Shown here piece by piece: positions 10,343-21,205 of a DNA stretch of 64,000 nt. Positions within the stretch are counted from its first letter, which is position 1. The number at the start of each line of letters is the position of its first letter. A program made the translations under genes and the position numbers. A model generated the notes under the pieces. It had not been told where the DNA came from. It searched no databases and worked only from the letters and a program-made list of their open reading frames with translations. The stretch lies in NCBI GenBank assembly GCA_964035545.1, contig OZ037772.1:496001-560000 (forward strand). Reading direction: 5' to 3'. The DNA comes from Bugula neritina (taxonomy: Eukaryota; Bryozoa; Gymnolaemata; Cheilostomatida; Bugulidae).

Positions 10343-13063
10343 ATGGCGTTGTTGGAGAGAGTGACACAGATGGGTAAAGACCTTGGGTTGGTGGAGGACA
10401 AGCTCATAGCTTTTGTTGAAAAGAACCTACCCATTGTTGCTGCACAAGAAGAAAAAGAAAAGGACCGAGAGGAACGTAGATTAGAGCGTGAGGCAGAAAA
10501 GATCAGGCAAGAGAATGAGAAAGCCTTAATGGAGATGAAGATAAAAGCTGATCAGGAGGCAATGGCATTCAAGGTTAAAGCTGATCAGGAGGCAATGGCA
10601 CTCAAGGTTAAAGCTGACCAGGAGGCAGAAGAGAGAAGACAACGACATGAATTAGATATGGAAAAGCTGAAAGCTGACACAAGTTTGGAGCACTCAAGAC
10701 ATGAGAGCACCAGGTTAGAAATAGCTAACAAACCAAAACCAAAGATACCATTCTTTGATGAGAAGGTAGACGAAATGGATAGCTATTTAGAGCGGTTCGA
10801 GTGGGTTGCTGAAGGATGTAACTGGGACAAGGGAGATTGGTCCTACCATCTCAGTCAGTACCTAAGGGGTACAGCAACAGAAGCTTACATCCGGTTATCA
10901 CCTACCGACCGTAGAGATTATAAAAAAGTCAAAGAAGCCTTGTTGGAGCGCTTTAACTTGACTCAAGAGGGCTACAGAAAAAAGCTCAGAGAGGCAGAAG
11001 CTTACGAGGATGAAACTCCTGCCCAACTATTCACTAGGATAGAAACTTATGTGCACAAGTGGGTAGAACTTTCAGGGGGCATGGACATAGCCAAACTAGT
11101 GGCGACTGAACAATTTATATCATCATGCCCAGACGACCTAGCTGTGCATTTAAAGCAAAGTTCCTACAACAGCAGTGAGGATATGTGTGATGCAGCGTCA
11201 CTGTTCTTGCACGCTCGTGGAAGGAAACTAGCAAAGACAAAGAAAACTAATACAAAAAGGATGGAAAACGCGCCTGCCGATAGCATGGATGCTGAACAAG
11301 GAAGTAAAAGCGATGGTGCATGCTTCATCTGCAAAGATAAGTCGCACATTGCTCGTAACTGCCCACGGCAAGGGAAGAAGCACTGTTCACATTGCAAGAT
11401 GAACAACCACAATACTTCCGACTGCAGAAAGTATGGTGGGAGGTCAGTGCATGCTGCTGCTGCAATAGCGACTACTCAGAATAAGACTGTGGTCACAGAT
11501 CCAGGAATCTCATCTAAAGTGGAAGAACCTACGGAAATCACAGTTAATGGTAAAAAGTTTATCAACGCTGCTGTCTGCAAGAATGGACCTAAATTCAAAG
11601 ATGGGGGCACAGCGATATTTGATGCGGAAGTTAATGGCCAACGAGCTACTGTAATGCGCGACACTGGCTGTGGTTGCATTGTAGTCAATGCAAAGTATGT
11701 GCAACCTCAACACTTAACTGGAGAATCAGTTTATCTGAATATGGCTGATGCAAGTGTTAGGGAGGCTCAGTGGGCACTTATCTCAGTACGCTCACCCTTT
11801 TACAATGGTGTCGTCAAAGCTGCAGTAATGGACAAGACGATTTGTGACCTGCTTATTGGGAATGTGGATGGAGCGAGATCAGCTGACCAGCCGCTGGAAA
11901 ACTGGAAGGACTGCGCCGTAACCACAAGAGCTCAAGCTGTCAAGCAGAAGTCAGGAGACAATCCACTGATGATTTCTTCAAATGCTAACCCATTAAGTAT
12001 AGGGAAAGATGAAATAGCCAGACTGCAGAGGGATGACCCCACATTGGAGCGTTTCTTCGATGCAAAAGAAGTGAAGGAGAAAAAGGGATGCACCACTAGG
12101 TTTGTGGTGAGGAATAAGATCCTGTACCGTGAGTACACCGACTCGAAGTCTGTCAGTGTAAAACCTGTTAAACAACTCATGGTACCCAGTTCACTGAGGA
12201 AGGAAGTTCTACAGAAAGCTCATGACTGCATAATGAGCGGACACCTAGGAGTAAAGAAAACCACTGATAGAGTGCTTTCCAACTTCTTCTGGCCAGGACT
12301 AAACGGAGATGTCGTACGTTTCTGTCAATCATGTGACATTTGCCAGAAGACGGTGAAAAAAGGCTCAGTCATGAAAGTTCCAGTACAGGAAACTCCACTA
12401 ATTGACACCCCATTCAAGAGATGTGCAATAGACCTAGTCGGACCAATTAACCCTCCAAGTGAGAAAGGACACCGCTACATCCTAACTTTAGTTGACTATG
12501 CTACAAGATATCCTGAAGCTACACCATTGAAGAACATTGACTCAGCTACTGTAGCTGAAGCGCTGCTTGACATATACAGTCGTGTTGGGATACCAGAGGA
12601 GGTGATAAGCGATCAAGGAACTCAATTCATCTCGGACTACATGAAAGAGTTTACCAGATTACTTGACATGCGGCAACTTCCTACCTCACCGTACCATGCA
12701 ATGGCCAATGGACTTGTGGAAAAGTTCAACGGAACCCTCAAGAGTATGTTAAAAAAGTTGTGTGCTAAAGAGCCAAGACAGTGGCATCGGTTCATCAATG
12801 CGGCTCTATTTGCATATAGAGAAGTCCCACAGGAATCAACAGGCTTCGCCCCATTCGAGTTACTCTATGGAAGAACTGTGCGTGGACCAATGTACATCCT
12901 GCGACAACTTTGGACAAAAGAAGACACTGCCGATGAAGTCAAGACCTGCTATCAACATGTTTTTGAATTGAGAGAGCGTTTAGATGACATGATGGAAATG
13001 GCACTAGCTTCGCTAAAAGACAGTCAAAAAAAGATACAAACACTATTTTGTCAAGAAAGCTAA
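10343..13063 (+). CDS. Gag-protease-integrase polyprotein of the Gmr1-like element
   Basis: This 906-codon frame starts with ATG 96 bases after the 5' LTR. Residues about 30-130 are charged and helical, with three near-identical KADQEAMA-type units. Residues about 140-275 match a Ty3-type capsid, and 210-273 (ending EQFISSCPDDLAVHLKQ) have the spacing of a SCAN domain. Two CCHC zinc knuckles lie at 327-360, the protease DTG at 440-442, the integrase HHCC zinc domain at about 627-665, and the core acidic triad at D697, D757 and E793, an exact D-x35-E. No polymerase motif such as YxDD lies between protease and integrase. The frame breaks in an A7 run near 13025; the integrase tail resumes one base over, so this is mutation or base-calling error, not a known recoding signal. 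Confidence 0.9.
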   Translation: MALLERVTQMGKDLGLVEDKLIAFVEKNLPIVAAQEEKEKDREERRLEREAEKIRQENEKALMEMKIKADQEAMAFKVKADQEAMALKVKADQEAEERRQRHELDMEKLKADTSLEHSRHESTRLEIANKPKPKIPFFDEKVDEMDSYLERFEWVAEGCNWDKGDWSYHLSQYLRGTATEAYIRLSPTDRRDYKKVKEALLERFNLTQEGYRKKLREAEAYEDETPAQLFTRIETYVHKWVELSGGMDIAKLVATEQFISSCPDDLAVHLKQSSYNSSEDMCDAASLFLHARGRKLAKTKKTNTKRMENAPADSMDAEQGSKSDGACFICKDKSHIARNCPRQGKKHCSHCKMNNHNTSDCRKYGGRSVHAAAAIATTQNKTVVTDPGISSKVEEPTEITVNGKKFINAAVCKNGPKFKDGGTAIFDAEVNGQRATVMRDTGCGCIVVNAKYVQPQHLTGESVYLNMADASVREAQWALISVRSPFYNGVVKAAVMDKTICDLLIGNVDGARSADQPLENWKDCAVTTRAQAVKQKSGDNPLMISSNANPLSIGKDEIARLQRDDPTLERFFDAKEVKEKKGCTTRFVVRNKILYREYTDSKSVSVKPVKQLMVPSSLRKEVLQKAHDCIMSGHLGVKKTTDRVLSNFFWPGLNGDVVRFCQSCDICQKTVKKGSVMKVPVQETPLIDTPFKRCAIDLVGPINPPSEKGHRYILTLVDYATRYPEATPLKNIDSATVAEALLDIYSRVGIPEEVISDQGTQFISDYMKEFTRLLDMRQLPTSPYHAMANGLVEKFNGTLKSMLKKLCAKEPRQWHRFINAALFAYREVPQESTGFAPFELLYGRTVRGPMYILRQLWTKEDTADEVKTCYQHVFELRERLDDMMEMALASLKDSQKKIQTLFCQES

Positions 13064-13500
13064 GCAGAGAGACTTCAGACCTGGTGACAAAGTGCTCATT
13101 CTTCTACCTACGGATGGAAATAAATTGCTGATGCATTGGCAAGGACCATTCAATATTGAGGAGAAAGTCAGACTGAATGACTACATTATCAACATTAGAG
13201 GCAAGAGGAGAACATACCATGCCAACATGCTGAAGAAGTATTTTGAGCGGGAGACGCCTACCGACTCTATGACTGTTGGAGCTGTGATGACTCTAGATGC
13301 TGCTGGTGCTGGAATTATTGATCACAATAAGGAAAGAGAAGAATGCCAAGATGATTTGTTGGACCTGTACAGTAAGAAACAGCAGAGTGATGAGATGGGC
13401 TATGTATTTACAGGACTTCAGAATCAAGGTGGAGTCAATCCAAGAAAAGGACAATGTTGGAGCTGATTATCTAAGCCGAATTGACTCAGAATTTTAAGTA
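13064..13500 (+). pseudogene. Integrase C-terminal tail plus residual RNase H end (RT/RNase H deleted)
   Basis: In the frame +1 to the polyprotein, the integrase tail continues (KAKQRDFRPGDKVLILLP, then a GPF...Y block like the GPY/F module) to about 13260. After a short acidic linker, a third frame gives VESIQEKDNVGADYLSRID and a stop at 13495-13497, which is the typical last strand and helix of retrotransposon RNase H. The roughly 2 kb expected for RT and RNase H between them is missing, so a deletion joined linker to RNase H tail at about 13330-13420. Confidence 0.75.
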
Positions 13501-13543
13501 GTTAGGAGAAATGATCAAGATAATTTCTCTTAGAATGGGGGGT

Positions 13544-14080
13544 TGTCACAAATTCTGAGTGTACATATACCTATAAATAGACTTACCGGGTTTTTCCTAA
13601 TGATTATACACGAATGTTCATAAATGTTCTAGACTGATCAAAGAGATGGGTCATTGTTCATTGTTATTGTTTTCATTAGTCATGTTAACTACTGCCCAGC
13701 AATGTAAACAAGGTGTTGCGCAATAATTGCGAATAACCATGGAAATTCCAATGTTTTGTTTTGTTTTGATTTTCTATAAATAGTATTGGCATGTGGGGAA
13801 TGTTTTCTACTAGAATATTCTATACTGGAATGCTTGAGAATGTTCTAGAGTGTTTTGTTTACTATAAATACTGAGGCAGTTGTGTTTACGAATCAGTTCA
13901 TTCTCGCAGTTCATTCTTGGAGTTCATTTTTATAAGTTCATCTGTGCATGTCTTACTAGAGAAATAAAGTCTACTCTATTTACTCTCAACTGGATTAGCA
14001 AGCTGTATGCTACTTGTCTCTATACTTCTGACTACCAGACTTTTCGAACTCGTCACACTGCTACCGACAGTTTTGTGACA
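13544..14080 (+). repeat. 3' LTR of the Gmr1-like element
   Basis: It matches the 5' LTR over 537 bp except for CTACCGACAG in place of CTACCAACAG near the end. The target repeat CATGA follows at 14081. Confidence 0.93.
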
Positions 14081-14280
14081 CATGATAGCCGCCTTTTCAG
14101 ATGCCAAAACTTTGACTTTCAGTACAATGATTAAGAAAACTCAATTATATGCAGAAGAAGGTAAAAAAAAATGGGAGAATTTAAATTGAGTTCAAATGAC
14201 TATATTAAAACTCAGTTTCATAAGCTATTTCCTTTGTAATTTTAAGCCTAACAGTCCTGTAAGTTTATTAATAATCTGCA

Positions 14281-14480
14281 AGGGCCACACCCACTCCCGA
14301 AAGGGCCACACCCACTCCAGAAAGGGCCACACCCACTCCAGAAAGGGTCACACCCACTCCAGAAAGGGTCACACCCACTCCAGAAATGGCCACACCCACT
14401 CCGGAAAGAGCCACACCCACTCTAGAAAGGCCACACCTACTACAGAAAGGGCCACACCCACTTCAGAAATGGCCACATTA
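14281..14480. repeat. 21-bp minisatellite GGGCCACACCCACTCCAGAAA
   Basis: About nine units are present; copy B (48721-48975) has about two more. Since 21 is divisible by three, the + strand gives an open heptapeptide repeat KGHTHSR. No start context, splice site or codon bias marks it as a gene. Confidence 0.9.
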
Positions 14481-14770
14481 GAGGGAATTCATAGTTTATC
14501 AACATAAACATAGTCTGTGGTAAATATTAGGTCTGTGCTAAACCCACTTGCTTTCTGTAAATAACACCAGACAAAATGAAGAATGACTCATACCTCAGCC
14601 TTAGGTTGCCCCTGGATCTGCACAAAGTAGGCTGGTATTCTGTGCCCCCACCATAGCTGTCTGGAGATACACCAGCCCTTGGAGTTCCTCAGCCATTTGT
14701 ACCAAGTGACTGTGTGATAGTCTGGTATGATCTTTAGCTTGCCTGATTCTACTACCTGCATTATACATTC

Positions 14771-15045
14771 TATACTATAGATATACTATGCTATAGATAT
14801 ACTATGCTATAGATATACTATACTATAGATATACTATGCTATAGATATACTATGCTATAGATATACTATGCTATAGATATACTATGCTATAGACATACTA
14901 TACAGTACTAATATATATACTACACAGTACCAATATATTATATACTATACACAGTACTAATATATATACTATACAGTACTAATATATTATATACTATACA
15001 GTACTAATATATATACTACACAGTACTAATATATATATACTAATT
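14771..15045. repeat. 16-bp CTATAGATATACTATG array grading into TA-rich repeats
   Basis: Clean 16-bp units to about 14900 are followed by ACAGTACTAATATATATACT-type units. In copy B (49272-49495) the first block is similar, but the TA-rich part runs into ValRS exons absent from A. The array thus marks the left edge of the A deletion. Confidence 0.88.
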
Positions 15046-15267
15046 GTGAAACAGCCAAAATAGGAAAATAAGACCTTGTAGTGCAGTGAGCAAGGCAAGT
15101 TCAAGCCATACAACTTTAACATGTTGCATTACAGAAGAAAGACCTGCTTCATTTTGGTAAACAACTATAAGTAATATTGGGAGTTACGCCACCTATGAGT
15201 AACAACATGGAGTTGTGTTTCTTTTCATAAACGCAAAAAGGTAAAAATTACTTGTTTCTTCAAGGTA

Positions 15268-15390
15268 GCATAACTCCTAATTGTGTGACATATTTCTAAG
15301 TTGAAATGGTTTTTCCTTGCATTATATAATATATAATGCAAGGAAAAACCATATCAACTTAGAAATATGTCACACAATTAGGAGTTATGC
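15268..15390. repeat. 123-bp near-perfect palindrome
   Basis: The arm GCATAACTCCTAATTGTG... (15268 onward) is mirrored by ...CACAATTAGGAGTTATGC ending 15390, about 61 bp per arm with only one or two mismatches and a TA-rich centre without a real loop. Copy B keeps only the right arm (about 50540-50603). Confidence 0.9.
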
Positions 15391-15599
15391 CGCCTCTTTG
15401 TCAAAAACACGGAATACAAGATTCACACACCAAACAGTACTCAGTGCTATATGAATAGACTCCAATATAGTTCTCCCTCCGTATCTCAGTAAGCTGAGAG
15501 ACCTGACACCTCAATTCATGACACAGTAGAATTCTTACCTTAGCAGAATACCATATTTAACACACGGATCTGTTAAATTATTTTGTCCCTACACACAAA

Positions 15600-16168
15600 A
15601 GGCTTTGAAAACACAGGACAACAGGTTATGAATATACAGGACAACGGGCTATGAATATACAGGACAACAGGCTATGAATATACCGGACAACAGGCTATGA
15701 ATATACAGGACAACAGGCTATGAATATACAGGACAACAGGCTATAAATATACAGGACAACAGGCTATGAATATACAGGACAACAGGCTATGAATATACAG
15801 GACAACAGGCTATGGATATACAGGACAATAGGCTATGAATATACAGGACAACGGGCTATGAATATACAGGACAACGGGCTATGAATATACAGGACAACAG
15901 GCTATGAATATACAAGACAACAGGCTATGAATATACAGGACAACAGGCTATGAATATACAGGACAACAGGCTATGAATATACAGGACAACAGGCTATGAA
16001 TATACAGGACAACAGGCTATGAACATACAGGACAACAGGCTATGAATATACAGGACAACAGGCTATGAATATACAGGACAACAGGCTATGAACATACAGG
16101 ACAACAGGCTATGAATATACAGGACAACAGGCTATGAATATACAGGACAACAGGCTATGAATATACAG
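15600..16168. repeat. 23-bp minisatellite CAACAGGCTATGAATATACAGGA
   Basis: About 24 units, nearly identical, lie in a ValRS intron directly after the exon ending at 16181 (minus-strand sense). Copy B (50805-51062) has about eleven. Confidence 0.93.
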
Positions 16169-18827
16169 GAAACAGAGCACCTGTCCCAAACTCCATCTCC
16201 ACAAAGTCGTCAGCCACAATAGGTATTCTCCTGTCAGCAAAAAGATGTCTCACAAATTTCCCGTGTAAGTGTTTGTATCGGCCGTCTTCAGGGTGGACAG
16301 CCACGGCAGTGTCACCTACAATAGTTACCAGACTTTATAGTCTCTCACAGTATTGAGTATTGATATACAATTATATATTTACTGAGTGTTTACCAGATCC
16401 AACTTCACAGTCACTATACTCAGAGTACACAACTCCCAGTAAGTTAGTATCAAGCTAATTAACCACTAACCCCTTATTCACACTTACCGTATCGTATCGT
16501 AACAGCAAATATCAGCCATTTTTACAAATGTCTGAGCTTCCTGTACGGTGTTGCGGTACGGTAGGATCAAGCACTGCTTGATTCAAATAAGTTGCGGCGG
16601 ACTCCTATTGGACAGAAAAACTTTTGCGTTAATTCATTGGATATAAATGTCTAATGTAGCGTCATAGATCGTACCTAATAGCGGACTTTGAAAACTTCAA
16701 CCCGCACCTTAAACCAAAATGGAATAATAGAATTAAAAAATTTAGGCTATCTCAAGTTCTCCACTACTGCTCCTAAGTGAGAATAGTTAGAGAAATCTAC
16801 TCGAGTTACTTCAATTGGCAGCAAGAGTCAGCCATTATTACGTTGCTAAGCAACAAAGCTATTAGTGACATTGATGTCTACTAACCCAACATAGTTTCTA
16901 ATCTAGTTGTGGCCACAATAATCTTTTCGTCAGAATCTTCTACTTTATATGCAAAGGAAAGGAGAATTTCGAACTCCACCTTCTCCTTGTAGCCAGGCAC
17001 AGAGAGCATAGTCCTTCCTGTCAACTCTACTTTGTCTACCTGCAATCAGTGATACAACTCTCTCAGACTATACAGGTCAAAGGTTAAACTGTAGTGTGTG
17101 CTTCTGAGTCACTGTGTTCTCATTCTTTTCTATTAGTTCATATAATGTATATGAATGCTCGTACGAATGAATATGTGGCTGTGGTCTCATTGATGTATTC
17201 ATTCGAAGATAGTCATAATGTAATATATCAGGCTGTGTCTGAATACTACTATTAGGTTAGTTACTACCAACACACAAGTCTCGCAGTGAATAACCAGTTG
17301 ACGTGCACACAGTCGGGAGTCAGACTTATACTGTACGATATACCTCAATATCAGAGAAGGCAGAGTTGAGAGTACAGGACCAGTTGACCAGTCGGTTAGC
17401 TCTGTAGATCACACCTTTCTCGTGCATTCTGATAAACGCTTTGTTCACCGCTTTCAAAGATTTCTAATAAACAATTATATATGAGTCATGTGTCAAGTGT
17501 GAACTGATTGGAGACCAGGCCTCATGATTAACCAATCATAGAGAGGATAACACACTGAGTCAGTAAACAGCCGACACGACATATAGACTCCACTACTCAA
17601 ACATAATATATGTATAGAGAGGATAACTCCTCACCTCATCCATAGTGAACGTAGTTCTGTCCCAGTCATAAGACCCGCCCACTTTCCTCAACTGATGGTA
17701 GATTCTGTCTTCTTTTCCATAGAAATTATATAATAACACTGACCAATCATTGTGCTGCAAAACTTAGTTATATTAGCAACTTAAATAATGAGACCAATGA
17801 TAGAGTGTGATGAAGTAAACCTATATTTAACTTTTTGTATATTCAATTATATATAAGAATTTCATCATATTGACGCTATTATATTATCTTATATCAAACT
17901 GTAGCAACTGAACACCAATAAGATAAAATAAAAACTCAAACCCTAATACTAAGTCACTATGAAATGCATTTTCAAGATAAAATATTCCCTTACTGGTTCT
18001 TCCATTCCCACACTCGTCTCACAAACTCATCTCGTCCCAAATCGTGTCGAGTTTTATTCTCTTCTCTAGCGAGTTTTTTCTCGACGACAACTTGAGTGGC
18101 TATTCCTGCGTGGTCACATCCGGGTACAAACAGTGTCACCTTCCCATTCATCCGGTGCCTGACAATACAACAGAACTGACACCTGCAGACACCTGACAAC
18201 ACAAGCATATCAGACACCTAGAGATATTCTGGAAAGGTGCTGAAAGAAATATCTGTGGTTGAAACAACATCAATATAATAGATGAATGACTTATGCCAAC
18301 CGGTACTTAACACAAATTTTATCAGCATTCAAAAAAGAATTAACAGGGGGATGTTCATAGCCTGTCTGTGGAACATCTCAAAGTGACTTGGCAAGATGCC
18401 AAAATGTCATGTAGTCACCACCAGAGGAATGGTGTCTACTGTTACATGCTATAAGCTACATACACCACCAGTTTAGTGACTAGGTAAGTACGGAGTTGTC
18501 TCATCTATATGAATGAACATCTCACCACCGAACTATCGCATCCTCAACTGCCCCCAATCACATCTCTCTCGGTTACAAAGTAAAAAGCAACCAATCACAG
18601 TACCTGTTACAACAGAGTAACAAATCACACCTCTACGTGTTAGAAGTAACCAATCACACATTATAGACTTTACTATGATGAGAAATGTACCTTTGAGATT
18701 ATACTCAGGTTTGAAGAATCCTTCCTTCTCCCACCAAGAGCACCAGGCAGCTTCCACATAAGACGGGGAATAAGAACCAGGCATGGGACACGTCGTGTCT
18801 AGAATAACAGAAAACTATAAAGTATAG

Positions 18828-18960
18828 GGGAGCAGCTGTGGTCTAGGGGTTAGAGCGTTTGTCTAGTGAACACGAAGCCATTGTTTGACAAAGGCCATTG
18901 GTGACGTTAGAAAGAGCATCTAGTCATAATTGCTCCTGTGCCACATCTAAATAAGTCCTT
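18828..18960 (+). repeat. tRNA-derived SINE in ValRS intron (copy A)
   Basis: The head GCAGCTGTGGTCTAGGGGTT resembles a tRNA A-box region. The body TGACGTTAGAAAGAGCATCTAG is close to the GACGTTAGGAAGGGCATCC string common in animal tRNA-derived SINEs. Copy B (53845-53978) reads GGGGTTCGAGCG and GTTAGGAAGAGCATC, nearer to that form. The right end is not defined. Confidence 0.5.
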
Positions 18961-20428
18961 AGCCTGTTTTAACAAAAATGCTTTCCACCAGGAGTCTCTC
19001 ACAAGGTTGGTGACTATACCCTGATATCTAGATATACTAAGTTGAGACTTGTCTTCTACTGGTCCATACAGTTCAAATATGATAAACACATGTATAAATA
19101 CAATAATCTATTCATAGCCCATAGTCTAACCACCAACAAGGACGAATAAATAAGACGTGGCCTGACACTACTACTACAACTTATATAACTTATACACAGC
19201 AGACTGTTAGGAGTATTTGAATCTGAGGCTATCCAATGTATGAGTAGGGCAGCCCTAAATGTAGGATATTGGAATACCATGTCTTATTACTTCAGTCTAA
19301 AGCAGTTCTTATACCTTCACGATTTTCAGTCAGAAATTCAATTTTGATGAGTTGCATTTCATTGTAAAAGCCAATCATCAAAATTTTTGCTTTGTGCATG
19401 CTTAATCAAATAATTTTAGAGTAACAATCAAAGGGAATGATAACTCTTTTAGATATGGGGTATTCATGTTTATAATTACATCGGCTGTCTTTTTCAATTA
19501 TCACTTTTATGCTGTCAACTTAATTTATTACGTTTTCAAAGGGCATCAAATAGTGATTAAGCGAGATATATTTGAGTATTGCAGAGTGAGCTTCCTTATT
19601 AATATGATTTCAACAATTTTAAGTAAGACTATAGCGGGGCGGGAAACACTAAACTCCTTTCAGTAAAGATAGAAACGCAACTTCAGTTTAAACTGCTTAC
19701 ACACATAACTGTGTGTTCACTACCGAGCAGTGTACACTGATAAATCAGTGCTATAACTGAAACTTGTAAGTAAAGGAATAAAGAGCTCAATTGAGTATAA
19801 AATGTAGAGAATAATTGAACTGAACCTTTCTTATGGCCAACTGGTGTGTCCACGTTATACGTTACTACAGCCTTCTCCTTTTTCTCTTTCACTTTTTTCT
19901 AGAAAAAAAAATCAAATTTGAAGAAAATAAAATGGAAATTGTTAACTACAGATAGACAACTTCCAAGTAAAAGTACAGCCATACAGTCGCAATACGAATA
20001 TGTAATTCAAGTAACACTTTCATGTAGAAGTACAACCATAAATATGAATAGAAAGTAACACAAATATATACATTTAGGAGCAGTAGTGTAGAAATCGAGA
20101 TAGCCTAGGTTCTTAAATCTTATTATCAAATTTTGGTTTGAGGTTCGGGTTGAAATTCTGACAAGAACATAACTTCTTATGCTACATTTCTAATCTAGAA
20201 CACAGGCTTTCTCAATTTCTCCATTACTGCACCTACCTCAGTATATATAGAATCTGTAACTAACTAAACAGACACCTCAGTAGTCGTGGCAGACTCTGCC
20301 TTCTGTTTAGCCTGCTTAGCTTGAAACTTGGTTAACTTAGCAGCTTTAGCAGCTTCTTTCTTCAACTCTTTCTCAGATTTCACCTTGACCTCGCCAGTTG
20401 GCGCATCACCAGGGGTCACTTCCGACAT

Positions 20429-21205
20429 GTTCGTTTATTGTGAGACTTTCCTTAAAACACAATCAGCCGGCATGGAACTAATAGATATCTCAATACTAAA
20501 CATACAAACTATTGACCCAGTATAGTTATAGACAGATATCTTAATACTAATAATATAAACTAATGGCTCAGTATTGCCTTAGTTATGCGTGGGGGTTCAG
20601 TGATAAACGCCTAGAAACCACACAGTTCAATAATGAAAGACTGTGACTTTTCACGAACAGACATCTCATCTCTGATTCTGATGAAAAATCACAAAATTTT
20701 CAGACAAACGATACTGCATTTCAACTTTGGGACGATCACATAATAATAATCATTGTCATTTGAAAGATTCTGCTAAAATCAAAGTGCCGATGTTAATCAC
20801 AAGGTCAACCATAAATGACTCAGTCTGATGACTGACGGTTATGCTTAATGATTAATTAGTAATATGAATAGATTGCAAGTGATCAGCATGATGATGGTGA
20901 TGATTGCTTTTCACCATCAAAGGTCAAACTTTGTAATTGCAGCTTGAAATGTAAAATTTAATAATATTACTTTTATTTAATTATACAAGTATAACTTACT
21001 ATCATAACAACATTCAACTTTATGTAGTCATTATAAACATGATAATGGTTTACCTTTTACTGCAGGTAATCATTATACTATTCACGATTATAAATATAAT
21101 TAATATAATTGTATTTATTGAAACTAAAATAATAAGGTAAACTAAATGAATTATCGACATGAGTGTGAGTATGAGTAAGCCACAACTAGAAGGTGCAGCA
21201 GCAAT
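20429..21205. other. Spacer upstream of ValRS copy A; probable promoter side, no gene
   Basis: This lies 5' of the ValRS start codon and would hold its promoter. The sequence is AT-rich and matches copy B 55447-56460. Relative to B, about 260 bp is missing near 21080, flanked in B by TATAAATATAATTAAT-like text. No TATA-initiator pair stands out. Confidence 0.45.

Larger units (their letters stand above)
9705..14085 (+). mobile_element. Gmr1-like Ty3/Gypsy LTR retrotransposon, RT-deleted
   Basis: Two 537-bp LTRs (9710-10246, 13544-14080) begin TGTCACAA and end TTGTGACA, flanked by the 5-bp duplication CATGA (9705-9709, 14081-14085). Copy B shows the uninterrupted target with a single CATGA at 48523-48527. 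A primer-binding-type TGGGGGCTGCTCCGGG starts at 10249 and a purine tract AGAATGGGGGG ends just before the 3' LTR. Between them are gag, protease and integrase in one frame, then an integrase tail and a scrap of RNase H, but no reverse transcriptase. Integrase upstream of RNase H is the order of Gmr1-like elements, not of standard Gypsy. The LTRs differ at one site that I could find, so the insertion is recent. As it stands it could move only with enzymes supplied in trans. Confidence 0.93.
14594..20428 (-). pseudogene. VARS1: Valyl-tRNA synthetase, 5'-half pseudogene (copy A)
   Basis: ValRS joins valine to tRNA-Val; this is the eukaryotic cytosolic type. Reading leftward, exons are 20276-20428 (start ATG, Lys/Ala-rich extension), 19826-19898, 18691-18798 ([11 protein letters not shown]), 18526-18555 (stub), 17994-18158 ([18 protein letters not shown]), 17635-17716, 17344-17463 ([17 protein letters not shown] type), 16886-17039 (into the editing domain, VATTR), 16181-16315 (EFGTG) and 14594-14755 ([17 protein letters not shown]). 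Three breaks are visible. A 113-bp deletion removed the HIGH-motif exon and its acceptor. The acceptor before 17716 reads TATGG where B has TATAG. The two exons corresponding to B 50047-50139 and 49515-49596 are deleted. No exon of the 3' half (KMSKS, anticodon-binding domain) was found further left. Confidence 0.88.

Noticed and set aside
13020-13063. Programmed frameshift at the A7 run in the LTR element
   Set aside because: The shift needed is +1, whereas A7 slippery sites give -1, and it lies inside integrase, where recoding is not expected.
14196-14507. KGHTHSR repeat protein
   Set aside because: Pure 21-bp minisatellite translation; no splice signals or flanking exons, and unit number varies between copies A and B.
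15600-16168. Regular short repeats that could suggest a CRISPR array
   Set aside because: The 23-bp units are head to tail without unique spacers, in an intron of a eukaryotic gene.
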